Source: Triplophysa rosa (taxonomy: Eukaryota > Chordata > Actinopteri > Cypriniformes > Nemacheilidae). From it: a stretch of 64,000 bases of DNA. This document shows positions 19,051 to 31,489 of this stretch, one piece after another; the stretch's first letter is position 1, and every line of letters begins with the position of its first letter. Below the pieces are notes generated by a model that had not been told where the DNA came from, made no database searches, and was given only the letters and a program-made list of their open reading frames with translations. The stretch lies in NCBI RefSeq assembly GCF_024868665.1, contig NC_079895.1, positions 8,253,069-8,317,068 on the forward strand, read 5' to 3'. A program made the translations under genes and the position numbers.

Positions 19051-20775
19051 AATAAAGGGGAAAAGAGACCCAAGACCTTTTTGCGAGAAGTCAAGGCTAA
19101 ATCTGACAAATGCCATAACAGCGTTTGAACTTGTTCCTTCACTTAGATTAATCCCTCATGTTCGCGAGACCAATGCGTTCTCAATTCATATTTAAAATGG
19201 TGGCTATTTGCTGTTGTTTTGAGCCATAGTGATTACCTCAGGGTTTAAACCCCCAATTAAGTGCAACAGCGTGCCCCCAGTGGCAGACAGTTTTGAATGT
19301 TATGCACAGACATGCGTGTAGGAAAGATAATGAGGTGCAGTTAACCCTAACAGGCTTCCTCCTGTCTCTTGTTACGCTTTCTGTATTTTACATTTAACCT
19401 CAGAAGAACAGATATACAAGGTTAAATGTAAATTGAGTGCAAATGTGGACCTGTGTTAACACATTATCCTGCGTCTAATAAACTTTTTGTTCTTTTGTAT
19501 AGAAATGATTATGCATTCTATATTATGATAGATCCGATATATACTGAAGCTCCGTTCTATGGATATAATGTCTTATTTGTTATTTCAGTCTACTACAGTT
19601 TCTGTGTTTAAAACCTCTAAAAGAATATTGATTATCAACAAAATTATGGCTAAGAGCCAAAAGTCCTGACTGTTAAAACCCGGAAGCATGAGACCACATT
19701 CTTCTCCTCCTTTTCCCTCCGCTGCCTTTTACCCATAGGCTGATGGTATTAAATTGACTTTATCCTTGAAACATAATAATCCACAGAGTACTCTGACAAA
19801 CCTACCGCCCCGAGCCCTCCACCTCCCAATCTCTCCCCGAACAAACTCTTTCTGGCTCTTTCTTTCTGGATACAGCTGATTGTTGCAGCAAGGTTGAGGT
19901 GTACGTTTTTTTTTTTATCATTGTTTGCTGTTAACAAGGAGCCAAACAATTGGCAGTATTGTAGGTCAGAGACACTGTTTTAAATTTGATTCCACCATCT
20001 CCCCGAAGCTTGTGGAGAGATGGGGGGGGTGAAAAATGTGAACGTTTTTGGAGATTTCAATTCATATCAGGCAGCTGCATTTTAGAGCGTTTAGCAATTT
20101 CGAGTACAATAGTATGGAGTGGGTCTACTCGAGAGACTCAAGATTGAATGGACAGCTGGGTTTAAGTTGCTTTGTAGGAAAGACCCTCATGTTGCAAGCT
20201 AAAAACTGTAACATACATTTTGTTGATATAAAATGGACAAATACCGTATGGTGGCAAGTAATGTGACTCTCTTGAGTATTTCCAGTCTTTTCCAACAAAC
20301 ACTTGGAGGATACACTGCAGACACAACTTACCACAAAGTATATCTCCAAGTATACTTCATCCTACAGTAATTGGTAAACCATGATCTACACAGCAACAAC
20401 CATGTTGTATCTGTCCGAGGTCAAGCGTGCATGTAGCTGAGATGTGACGGGGGAATTTGAGTAAGAGGATCTTTCCTGATCATATCAGAGTTAATAGCCC
20501 TGGACTCGTGGGAAATAAAATGCCTCGGCACAATAAGCTCAAATCAATACTGTGAAAAATAATTTATGAAAGATGCACAATGTGGTATATCATCCTTCCA
20601 TTCACAGATAAGAAGCATGCTGACTGTCACATGAGAAAGCGCAGCGGTGGAAGTCTGGAGATGTTGAAATGAACATTTTGATGGGAAATTAATAATGACG
20701 CTTCTTAAAAAAGACCAGCATAGCTGCTCACCAGTACAGCATGTGTTGTGTTTTGCTTAATCAAGTCTATACAAG
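19051..20775. other. intergenic, nothing recognised
   Basis: No coding frame with a known domain. A run of eight G residues at about 20021-20028 and a T-run near 19907 are the only low-complexity features. Confidence 0.5.
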
Positions 20776-20879
20776 TAAAAGGGATACTTGACCCAAAAAT
20801 TAAAATTCTGTCATCATTTGCTCACCCTTAGATTGTTGAGTAAATGATGACAGAATTTTGGGGTGAAGTATCCCATTAA
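20776..20879. mobile_element. short fold-back MITE (AGGGATA..TTCACCC family)
   Basis: The left half (AGGGATACTTGACCCAAAAA, then AATTCTGTCATCATTT) pairs with the right half (AAATGATGACAGAATTTTGG, then GTGAAGTATCCC). It is a nearly loopless hairpin of about 104 bp. Related pieces lie at 24.2, 29.1, 36.5 and 37.4 kb. Edges at TTAA-like sequence suggest a TTAA-targeting family. Confidence 0.75.
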
Positions 20880-20929
20880 ACAATATTTTTTCAGATAAAC
20901 GGTAATGGTTCGTTTTTTTTCTGATAAAC

Positions 20930-21120
20930 TAATACAGTGCCAAATGTTGCAGACTGGACTTAGCAGGTTCAACACAGCATAACTAATGAACATGATGGTT
21001 ATTAATAAAAACCATGATAACATTGAAAATGTATAAACATTTGAAAACTGCATTTAAACACTAATGCAGTGCCAAATGTTGCAGACTGGACATAGCAGGT
21101 TTAACAATTAAAACATTGGA
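20930..21120 (+). repeat. imperfect tandem duplication, about 132-bp period
   Basis: CAGTGCCAAATGTTGCAGAC recurs at about 20935 and 21067 with matching sequence after it (GACTGGAC.TAGCAGGTT) and a shared TTGAAAACTGCAT-type tail. The second copy is shortened internally. It lies directly against the transposon that starts at 21131. Confidence 0.8.
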
Positions 21121-21130
21121 AAACTGCATG

Positions 21131-22450
21131 AAGGGCCGCTAATCCAGATAATGCACTTTTAAATGTTGTTTAAACATAACTGTGTGTCAGGAGTGGGTGT
21201 ACAGAATCACCCTAGAATGATAAAAATCCACCCATTCAGTTTTTTTAAAATCCCCAATAAACCTCAACAGTCCTCTGGAACGAGCTATTGGCATCCTCTC
21301 AGTAAACTGACGTCACATTGGTTAAGCCCTGCCCATGACTGCTGATGGACTGTCTCCGCCCTCATCGAGTTGTACACTGTCCGCCATTGTTTTCACACTG
21401 GACTAGCTATTTACAGTGAGCTACAAGAATGTTTTTAAACAAACAAGGTGTTTTGTTGTTGGATGCAAGACTGAACATAAGTCTTCATTTACTCCCAACC
21501 TCTGAGCCGCTGAAGGCACTGTGGATTAGTTTTATTTTTCAACGGAATGTGCACAAGACATCAGGTAAATTCATTTTACATCGGGATGCTTCACAAACGA
21601 ATGTTAATAAAATGCTGGATTCATAATGGGTCATGTTTTCAGTTTTTAAACATATGACGCGTTTGTCCTGTGTATCGTCGTTTATAAAAACAATGTGCAC
21701 GTTGCAAAGACATAACCCGTTTGTGCATTCACTCAGAGAGAGAATGTTTTCAATTTTTAAACATATGACGTGTTTGTCCCGTGTATTGTCGCTTATAAAA
21801 ACAATGTGCACGTTGTAAATACATAACGTTTGTGCATTCACTCATAGACAGCATGTTTTCCGTTTCTATAGATATGACGCGTTTGTCCTGTGTATTGTCG
21901 CTTATAAAAACAGTGTGCACGTTGTAAATACATAATGCGTTTGTGCATTCACATAGAGAGCATGTTTTCAGTTTTATAGATATTATGCGTTTATCATGTT
22001 AACTTTCACTTATAAGAGCAAATGTGCCGGATTTAAAGATGTAACTCATTTGTGCATTCACTCAGAAAACGGCGTGCTCAGTTTTTAAACGAATAACGCG
22101 TTTGTCTTGTGTACTCTCACTTATACAGAACAATGTGTTTGGTTTTTAGAGATAAGAAGTGTTTCTCATTCGCTTTGTGACTATTCTGTTCAGTTTTGTT
22201 GTTACTGGAAGCACCGGCTCACACAGCCCTGCGCTTTCTGCTAGAAAGGGGGCGGAGACCAGCAGCTCATTTGCATTTAATGAGACACACACCAAAATAG
22301 CCTGTTTTTCCTCACAGGCAAAAATGGACACGTAGGGCACAGTATAATAAAGGACCTGTGGTGTATTTTGAGCTGAAACTTCACAGACACCTTCTGTGGA
22401 CTCCGAAGATTTATATTACATTGTGTAAAAGGGCTAGATTAGCGGCCCTT
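21131..22450. mobile_element. DNA transposon, 1.3 kb, with terminal inverted repeats
   Basis: AAGGGCCGCTAATC at 21131 is matched by its reverse complement GATTAGCGGCCCTT ending at 22450. The interior contains a roughly 110-bp tandem array and GC-richer segments. No transposase domain is visible. The target-site duplication could not be fixed, so the superfamily is undecided. Confidence 0.7.
21632..22175 (+). repeat. tandem array, about 110-bp unit, about 5 copies
   Basis: Units start near 21633, 21744, 21853, 21962 and 22074 (periods 111, 109, 109, 112). Each has a CATGTTTTCAGTTTTTA-like start, then ACGCGTTTGTC, a CTTATAAAAACAATGTGCAC block and TTTGTGCATTCACTC. Copies 1-3 are close to each other. 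Copies 4 and 5 are more diverged. Confidence 0.9.
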
Positions 22451-23574
22451 TAAACACCCCTAAGTTAATTTTTAAAAACATAATTTAAATACAATATGGT
22501 TTATGGTTTAAAATATATTGTATTGTACAATGCCTTTTTATATCTTTTGTTGGTTTGGATGATTCTGCAGTGCGGAAAGCCATCATCAAGCAAATCTAAG
22601 ATGCTCTCGGTCAGACAGTACAGGGAGGAAATGGTGAAGAATGTAAAGGTAGACTGTGAATAGAGAAGCCAAGTAAAATAGTATTTAGCATAGTAAAATT
22701 AAATAAAAGATATTATACAGTGTTACTAAAAAAAGTTTTATATTAGATGGTCTGTAGGATGTTTGAGATTCTGGGTGGAGGATAGGGTTAAAAAACCCTG
22801 TGTTTAAAGTCTAAATCACAATATTAATTAGCAAATTCTCAAAGTACTCCTGTTGATTTTCTGCTCAAACTATATATACTATTTTAAACAAAGCATGTCT
22901 TAAAACAGCTAGACGTAATCCCTAGATACACATTCCCTCAGCAAACAATCTTAATTAGGCTCTTCTGTCTAACTCATACATTTGTTCCTCTTGTTTATGA
23001 GGTCATTCTGCCCGCAGTCTAGTTTAGTAGCTCGATTTACTGCACGTGTTGAGAATATAATCTATGAGGGGAGCCGGCGATGGTTGCATCTTGTGGTCAA
23101 AGCTGAAGACCTTGCAAGCTTGTAGTCGCTGATAGCACACATTAATTTGCCCTAATGTGGACATGTATCATTTTCATCTTGCTCAACCATCCCCCTGATA
23201 CGCTTGCAAAATAGACCGGCGGGATTCCGTTTACAGTAAATAAGTGGTTAAATGCATGCCATCCGCACCATTATTTCAGACTGCGGGTCCGACTCATTTA
23301 CCATGAATTCAGACAAGCTTTTATGCTGCATCCTGCACTTGCTCAATCATGCAATTAAAAGCCGTTTCAAAGGCAGTGTTTTTTATTTTATTCGGCTTTA
23401 GCTATAGAGTCGTGCTGCGTCCATTTGTTAGGGGTGATTTATGCACTCATCTTAAGAAGAAGTCACTGATCTGCAGACTCATTAAGAATAATTAGTGACG
23501 GGATGTAGAACGGTGTGGCTGATGAAGATGCGCTGAAGAAGACCAGCACTGCCAAGGTGAGGCAACCTGCTCTT

Positions 23575-23612
<38 letters not shown>

Positions 23613-24194
23613 GCAGCAGCCTGAGGGTTGTGATGGAAGGGGGAGGGACTGAGTATGGAAGAGTGAGGGGGGACACACCATCTGTAGACAAGTCCCGCAG
23701 CACAGTTACCAGTCACCCCCATCTGTCACGTTGTGTCCCTCCGTCCCCCTGGGCCAAGCTATTCAACCACTAACAGAACCAGCACTGGACAAAGATCAGG
23801 AGCTTTCCAGCTCAAATGCCGACCCTTTAGTACAACAGACCTTAGGCTGAGGTGAGAAATAGGGTTGTATACAAACCTTAAGGAAATGTAAGGAATAGTG
23901 AACCCCAACACATAAAAAAATCTAATTTAATTTTGTGTTTTAATTTCCTTCTTTTTTTAATCTTGAATGCTTTTTACTATATGCGGTCAGTCAATAGTGA
24001 CCATGGCTGTTAAGCATACTTGTCAAGCAACTTGTATGCTATATTTCAAGTTCTCTGAAGCCATGCGAAACCGCAGCTTAGAGGTATAAACCTTCCCATT
24101 TGCTGAATGTCTTAATCTTTTCGTATTTCCCATACAGATTGAAAAACGCAAATGCTAAATTTTGGAGTTAACAGATTAACACAAAACCAGTGCA
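22451..24194. other. intergenic, includes a (CT)n run and one exon-like segment
   Basis: No gene recognised. An AG..GT-bounded 78-bp open segment at 22571-22648 (plus strand) is discussed as a finding. Around 23040-23290 composition is more enhancer-like. Confidence 0.5.
23579..23609 (+). repeat. (CT)n microsatellite
   Basis: A pure CT dinucleotide run of about 31 bp. It produces spurious repetitive frames (RERERE) on the other strand. Confidence 0.95.
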
Positions 24195-24348
24195 AGTCAA
24201 TGGGGACCAACCGTTTACTGTTACCAACATTTTTCGAAAAATCTTCTTTTGTGTTCTACAGAAGAAAGAAAGTTACACAGGTTTGAAATGACAAGAGGGT
24301 GTATAAATAGTGACCAAATGATCATTTTGGGGTGAACTATGCCTTTAA
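24195..24348. mobile_element. partial MITE of the GGGTGAACTAT..TTAA family
   Basis: It begins GTCAATGGGGACCAA and ends GGGGTGAACTATGCCTTTAA. This is the right half of the family also seen at 29.1 and 36.5 kb. The left half is missing, so it is an old or solo fragment. Confidence 0.65.
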
Positions 24349-25239
24349 TGACCTTAGTGTTACAATTTTATTTCCCCCTTTGACTGAGTAGTGGAGTATC
24401 GAATATTCCGAAAAATCTGGTACTTTTTTAATTTATTGTGTGTTCGTGCATGTGCATCTCGTTGTGCACATGCGCCTCATTGTAACAGTAGCAACAATCA
24501 GGAAGCGCTCTAGGCGGTGTCTGAGAGGGCCCCGGTTTTGAAGGGACAAATGTCTGCCTCTCATCTCCAACATGTCTCCAACAGCTTAACCACCACGTTA
24601 GAGACCAATGAATTCTTTACTTTTTGAGATCAATACCATGTAGACTGGACAACCTTGTTAAGTGACAAAGGATACAACTGTCATTCCATCAGCCCACCTG
24701 TCAACATGCTGTTGTACATGCTGTTGTTGTCTGGAAGCTGTTTACACTCAAACTGTCATATAAGGCCATTCATTTTAAATGTGTTTATAACAAAAGTTGA
24801 CATTTATGGGTAGCTGTGGCAGTCTCCGTCTAGTAAGAAGAACCATAAATCTTGGATCAGAAACTTATTTTAAAAAGGTTGATTTGAATTTCATCCCTAT
24901 AGAGAAGACGGAAGACGGAAAAAGCCCCCAGGACAATCTAAGTATGCAGCTACGTTCAACAATTTATCAAATCTCAATTTTATATCCTACGCTGTAAGCG
25001 AGCAGACATTTGAAAAAAACGCAGTGACTTTTTTTCCAGCATGGATAACAAGTTGGCTAGTGATACACATGAAAAACTCATTATCAGCATCCTCCCTGTA
25101 GACTGAGCCACTGGACAGTGTACACATGTGATCCCGTATGTTATCATTTAATATTAGTAACATTAATGAGTTGCCCAGCAATGCTGGAGGAAAATAACAT
25201 GGAAGCAAATGGCCCCGTGCCTTTCAGCCATGCTCCTTT
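24349..25239. other. intergenic, nothing recognised
   Basis: No coding frame with a known domain, no clear repeat. Confidence 0.5.
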
Positions 25240-25690
25240 CAAAAGTTGTTTTCCGGAAAATTAGGCAATTGACTAATGGTGCAAAATGCTGTTAATTAGC
25301 CGTACAGAAGCCCAAACAGGCTTTTTTTGCCTGTAACTAATAAGAAATCAATTAGCTAATGAATTGGTCATTAAGTGAAAAGCTAATCTTAGCCAGGGTA
25401 TTTTTTAATGATTTTGCCTATGATCCGGTCTAATTGCCGTTGTCATACAGAGCTCTCAGCTTTCAGCATGGCTAATGAAGCTTCATTAGATCATAACTGG
25501 CACTCTTGGAAGATTTAGAGGCAAACCTGCTTCCCAATTATTTTTAATTGCCAGACATTCACACAAACAAGCGCTGCACCTTGCAGAACAGGAGAGGAGA
25601 TCTGGCAACGCCGGTGTCTCCTTCATTACTTCATTTGAAGCGATTAGAGCCATGTGCAGGGTCGCCGATACGCTGGTGTGTTTTTTCCAC
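25240..25690. promoter_or_regulatory. candidate enhancer with clustered homeodomain sites
   Basis: Dense TAAT/ATTA motifs (TTAATTAGCC, CAATTAGCTAATGAATTG, TAATTGCC, TTTTTAATTGCC) surround an 18-bp perfect palindrome CTAATGAAGCTTCATTAG at 25472-25489. A short hairpin ACAGGC..GCCTGT lies at about 25315-25335. No coding potential. The arrangement suits a conserved developmental enhancer about 9.5 kb upstream of shox. Conservation itself was not tested. Confidence 0.35.
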
Positions 25691-28600
25691 CTAATCTAAA
25701 GAGCCTCATCATTTCAAACCTGTGGGTTATTGTGCTCTTCGATTTTCACTCTGCAAAAAAACCCCGCTTTCTGCTCCACAGCTGGGGCTGTGTCACAGAT
25801 GTACACACACACTGTCTGTATTTATTTCACTTATAAATATGTCGTTTCAAAACAAAAGATGGTGTATTCCTGTCCGCAAGGCCTAATTTAAATAGGCAAA
25901 CAGTTTTTCGTGTATCTGGAATACCCACGTTTTCACACTCTTTGGTTAATAAACACTTTTTGGTTGATAGTAGAGCCAAACACAATGTACATTGAATGTG
26001 TCTTTTGTTAGTCTGCCATAAAGTCACTTTATAAACAACATGGCTTTGCCTTTCATCATTTTACAAACCGCTGAGGATTCTGTTCTGAATGTTTCTGTGT
26101 AACTAAAACTTGGAAATCCAAGTGCGGCTTTTATGGTTTTTATCTCCTGCGTTTTATAACACTTGGTCTCTCAATGGTCGCCACTAGACTCTTTTCCAAA
26201 AGCCTTTCCTCTGAAACCCGAGGTGTTGAGTGCTAGCTATTTTAGACCCTAGACCAAACAAGGTCATTATTGTTGCACTCCATGAGAACTTCACTCTCTG
26301 CACACTTGTGAATTAACAAATATGTCGGGCAAGCATACAATCGTCCTCTCCCAGTAGTCTGGCGAATATGTGTCTAGTGACATGCCAAAATAGCATGCCT
26401 TCAAGGCATTTATTCTTGGAAATGAGGGCAGGAGTATGTTGTAGCCAGTGTGTTGATTTATAGCGAAGCCAAGTGACTCACTCTCGTATAGAAAAGCGAG
26501 AGAGAAAGATGGAGGGTTTTCACAGAGTGGCTCGTTTTTGATTGGGGATGAATGGAACACCAGATGTCTATCAATATTTAGTGGTAAACATCACAAACGT
26601 GCATCACAATGTGGCAGATGAATGTGTGGCATGGCAGTGCATTGTGGGTAAAATCCTGTCAACAGCTCTGCATGTTGTGATGAACTGCTTTGAATGATTG
26701 ACAACATTTTCAGCCATGTATTTTGTAGTTGCAACATAAGGGCATATATTATTGTGTGCTAAAGTGTTCATTTATGATTATGATTTGTGTTGGATTCAGT
26801 CAGCATGATTCCGGTTCAGGTGAGCTGTGGCTATGAAGTTCATCAAATAGCAAATAATTCACAACATGATCAGGGTAATGAAACCAGTCTGTGAACTTTG
26901 GAAAGCTTCATTGGCTTCATTCAAAATGCTTTGACTTGAACAGATGATTCATCCTAATTGACCCGTGCCAACAAATTGTGAAGGAAAGGTCATAAATTAA
27001 AAGTCTGTTTCATATTGCGTTTTGCTCCATTTCAAACTCGATAAACTGGATTCAATTAAATTACGCCTTGCATAATTTAACTTATGATTCAGGGGTGAGC
27101 ATATGTTCATTCATCTGAGTGAATCGTTTGACATGTACACAGTAGGGCTTTCACGCAGCCAATGTGGCAGCTGAGGCGTGTGTGTGTGTACTTGCAAGAG
27201 TGCTTAGGTGTGCACAAATGTTCAACTTTGAAAAATGAACTATGCAATATGCAGGCCCTTTTTAAGCAACTTTATTGATAAATGCAAATAGGCAAAAAAT
27301 TCTGTAGGTCTCATGGCTGGGGACATGTCTCATCATTCACCTGTTTCTTCAGCGGTTGACTATCAGTTTTGTTCTCACTGAATGTCATAACAACAATTGT
27401 AGGTGTGTAAAGTGTAGAGATGTTTCAAAATAATTTGTTTAACAAACTGTACTCATAGAATACATTTTTGTTTTGTGTTTTTATAGAAATTCTATACAGA
27501 TGTCCACAGTCGTTTCCTCCAGGAAGACCTTTTCTTCATTTCTTACCTCAATGTTAAAAACTAAGGTACGTCTTTTTCGTCTATTGGTTCAGCCTGCTGC
27601 GGTCTGGACATCTGGGCCCAGCAAGACATACTCACAAGTTCACAAATGCACACTCTCTCCCACACACACGCGCTGCAAAGCCGAACACTTTGCCTGGAAG
27701 AGGCCAGTCCTCCCTGCAAGTATTATGTAAATTGAATTTGTTAATTCAGTGCCCCTGTCTCAGAAAAATCTGCCACCAACACCTGCCACCGTTTCAAACG
27801 CAAGGACGCAGATTCGCCATGACACAGTCTTCATTAAATAAACAAACCAGGTTCCCTATAACAGCATTTGGTGGAAGGCACCATCAATTCTTATACATTT
27901 AGATCACGGCAATTGGAAATGACACGAGGGAGCTCTATGAGCCTGTCTTCCGACACATGGGGTGTGGAAGACAGGCTGTGCGACGACTGTCTGCGTGCGT
28001 GTGCGTGCTTTGTGGCGCTCGGCTCACATCGCAATGACTATGACTGACGTATTTTTTAGCCACAGCTCACTATCAAAGAAACTCTCGTGGCCTTGTGATG
28101 CATCATAAATTTCATAAAGACTCGGGCGACCAGACCCGACACTAAGGCACCACCAGCAGAGCACTGTCTGCTTGCTTTTAACTTCGACATCCTGTGTTTG
28201 TGCTTGTCTATCTCCCTTCTCCTCCACTTGCCAGGATCAAGGCGGATCACTGGTGTTCAGCATCCTGTGAAAAGGAGTCAAAAAAAGGTCCAGCGCACAA
28301 AGTGGGATCTAGTATTAAGCTGTATAGTTTCTTGCAGTAACTTTGTGCACAACTCATTTAAATGTGAACTCTGTGATTTTTGTGCCTACAGTGCTAGTGG
28401 CTCCAAACAGAACGAAAAAAGAATCTTTTTTATAGCTTGGTGCAAGGTCTAAAATGTATATACAGTAACTAAAAAAATCGAGTATATAACCTTTATTTGC
28501 TGTTTAGTGTTCTCTAGTTAGACACTATAGTTCTTTGGCTATTAAAACGTGTTACTTTTTTTAAAGCGGAAAACTCCCAAAATGCAAAATCTGCCGTTCA

Positions 28601-29054
28601 GGACCCCATGCAACTAGCATAATTGTGTATAGGAAAGAAAGGCGCTGTGCCGTTTACAGGGTTTAAGAAAAACAACAAACAACCTGTAGCAGATTCACAC
28701 TTTTGAGAGGTGGCTTAACACCTCCTGCTCAAGCTGTGAGCCTGTGAGCTGAGGTTTCTGGATGGTTTATTTATTGGCTGTGGCCGTGTCTTTAAACATG
28801 GCTTTCTGAGTGGGGCATAGCCAATACCTTCGTAATGTTTTTACCAAATGGAGTGAGCAAACCTTTGAAACAGCAGGGATATTAACACTCTGTTAACGAG
28901 GACTAATGACAGACTCAAGTGTTTGCTATGAGATTCGGTTAGGAGGAATTACCGTCGAGATTGTTAAACAATAATTCACACCTTTTAATTTTTTCTGATT
29001 TGATAAACTGTTGGATCTTAGATCATGTGGATGTGTGAGTAACTGAAATGTTTT
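25691..29054. other. intergenic with a short perfect hairpin
   Basis: No gene recognised. It contains the hairpin at 27940-27977 and an AG..GT-bounded segment at 27487-27565 (plus), both treated as findings. Confidence 0.5.
27940..27977. repeat. perfect 12-bp-stem hairpin
   Basis: AGCCTGTCTTCC pairs perfectly with GGAAGACAGGCT. Inside, ACAC pairs with GTGT around a 5-nt loop, leaving one bulged base. It is short for a microRNA precursor (38 nt), so its role is unknown. Confidence 0.8.
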
Positions 29055-29530
29055 AAATGGACAGGTCACGCAAAAATGAAAATTCTGTCATCATTTACTT
29101 CCCTCAGATAGTTCCAAACCTGTACAAATTTCTTTGTTCTGCTGAACACAAAGGCCCGGTTTCACACACAAGGTTTAAGGCTAGTCCCAGACTAAAATGA
29201 ATGTGTGACCTGTCTTTACTGAATATAACTTGCCCAGAAATCTTAAAATATATCAGTGCCATTGTTTTGTCTCGAGATGCACACCAGTAATGTATTCTTC
29301 TAAGGTATTTTTATAAAAGCGACATAAATATCTTAATTCAACTAAGGCATAGTGCTGGCTTAAACTAAGCCGTGTCTGTGAAACCGGGCCAAAGAAAGAT
29401 ATATTTTGAAAAATGTCAAAACAGATTTTATCCCCCATTGACTCCCATAGTATTTATTTTCCCTACTATGGCAGTAAATGGGGGATGAGATCTGTCTGAA
29501 TTTTCATTTTAGGGTGAACTGTCCATTTAA
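29055..29530. mobile_element. TTAA-flanked MITE (AAATGGACAG termini), interrupted
   Basis: The left end AAATGGACAGGTCACGC and the right end, reverse-complemented, AAATGGACAGTTCACCC continue into matching AAAATGAAAATTCTG. TTAA/TTTAA occurs at both edges, suggesting TTAA target duplication as in Kolobok or piggyBac. That superfamily placement is inference. A second element sits inside at 29153-29390. Confidence 0.75.
29153..29390. mobile_element. nested MITE with GGCCCGGTTTCACA termini
   Basis: GGCCCGGTTTCACACACAAG at the left end is matched by TGTCTGTGAAACCGGGCC at the right end. The 238-bp element sits within the family element at 29055-29530, flanked by AAA on both sides. It therefore inserted later. 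Confidence 0.85.
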
Positions 29531-31489
29531 TGCTTTGAAGAGTTTTGTTGAGTGTGGAAATAGGAACAAATAAACAAAAACAAATTGAATTTGTGTGACT
29601 TCATTTGACTTCAATGAGATTTCATGAAGAGTTATTGTAGACTTCATTATTTCTTTAGAAAGTTTTTTTCTTTCTTTTTTTAAGAAATATAAATGCATCA
29701 TTCACCACATTCCTAAAATCCCATTTTTTAGACTTCTGTGCTTACACCCTATATCTAGTGACACCCCAGGTGAAAAAAGTGCACTATAATACACTTAAAT
29801 GTATTATATATTTACCCACTAATTTTGTACTCCATACACAAAAAAAATGTTTTTTAGTACCGAGTGTGCTAAACTGTGCTATTTAGAGACACTCTGAATA
29901 AAAGTACAAAAACTATATTTTGGGTGTATTAAGTACAGAATTAATTTGCGACAATAGAGCACATTAAGTACATTATGGGAGTACTTACAAAGTTAAATTT
30001 TATGTAGCCCTATTGGATGATTATGGTATTAAATCACACACTGCTCATGATGGCCTAAAAAGTCATTTATATAAACTGTAACGTGTAACGTCCATCACAT
30101 AATCAGCTCAGCCCCAACAGTCCACATTGGCAAGTATTCCTATTGGAGTAGTGCATACGTAAATAAATCAGGTGTAACTCTCATCAACATTATACATTAA
30201 CATAATGAGAAAACTCTAGAGATACGACGATACTAAAGCTTAAAAATGTTCACTTCATGAGCCTTCGAGGCCTTTGCTAAAAAATGCATACATTTTTTTT
30301 GCTGTGGAGGCAGTTTCAAAAACACTGTATTTTGATCCTTGTTTGTTTAGGGCATAGTTTGGTAGGCTTCGTCGAAGGTGCCTCATTTGACCATTTTCGC
30401 TGCATTTGTTTCCGCATAAACGTACAGGGATGTCAGGACGTTTGACAGGTTCAGCAACATTCATTGCAATTAAAGGTCAAATGACATGCAATGGGAACGA
30501 GCTGGACCATCAGCCGCTGTTATAATTTTGAATGGGATTTAACAGTCGCTGCACAAGCGGATGCCTCGGCATTCGGGCATTTCCATAAGCGCTCGCGGCT
30601 GTCTCGCCATTACTATTTTTAAATGCACTTGGGCTAAATGCCCTGTCACATCATTTGCGTTTTTGCCAAATGCTGCAGCCATTTCCTAAAGGCTATATAC
30701 TAAAACAAATGCCCATTACCATGAAGTCTGCCTCAATGAGCGAAACTTTGAGTCCTAGACTGAGATCATTGACAGCTTGATGTGAAGAAGGTCAATTGGA
30801 ATAACAGGTTTGTGCTTTATTACGAATGTAGCGCCTGTGTTTCGCTTTGAAAGCGGGTGCATGGAACATTGTGTCTGAGGAGTCAGGTAGCAGCCATACG
30901 CGCTCGGTAATGAGAGGGTTATGCTGAGCCGCACATGGTCCGAACCTGTGATTAAGATGAATCTTTCTGGAATATTTTTAACCGGTCGCGCAGGCATGCT
31001 TGCCTGACCCAGAGGCAGAGGGCTGGGATGTGTTTTGTGTTAAGTCGTAATTAGTGGGTAATTTCATTGTATCGATATGTGTGGGTATGTAGACGTTATT
31101 GCTTTAAATGAATTAAGGTGTTGTTGTTATCCAGGAGATTGAGTTTTAGCATACAGTATATAAGAATCTTGTGCATGCATGCATACGCGGCATATTGTAT
31201 CTACTGTAGATATCATTGTTGGCCGTTGAAAACCTCCCAGAGCTGGATTTCGCCATCGATGCCCCCGCAGCCCCTTTCACGCATACTACCCATGGTGCAT
31301 CCACATATATGTAGAGAGCAGCTGTCAACTCCCGAAACATCTCAACACAAACACATAAACACACCCCGTTAAATATTCTTTACCCTAATCTGGCATGTCA
31401 CTCAGCCTCTACCTTTACAAAGGTAACATGCATTAACGTCAGTCAGAGGCAGTCCCAGAAGCAGCCTCTCCATAGCCACCTCACTTTTA
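29531..31489. other. intergenic, nothing recognised
   Basis: No gene. The stretch 29.75-30.0 kb has repeated GTACTT/AAGTAC words (TAAGTACA, GAGTACTTA) that could be a decayed transposon, but no clean termini were found. Confidence 0.45.
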
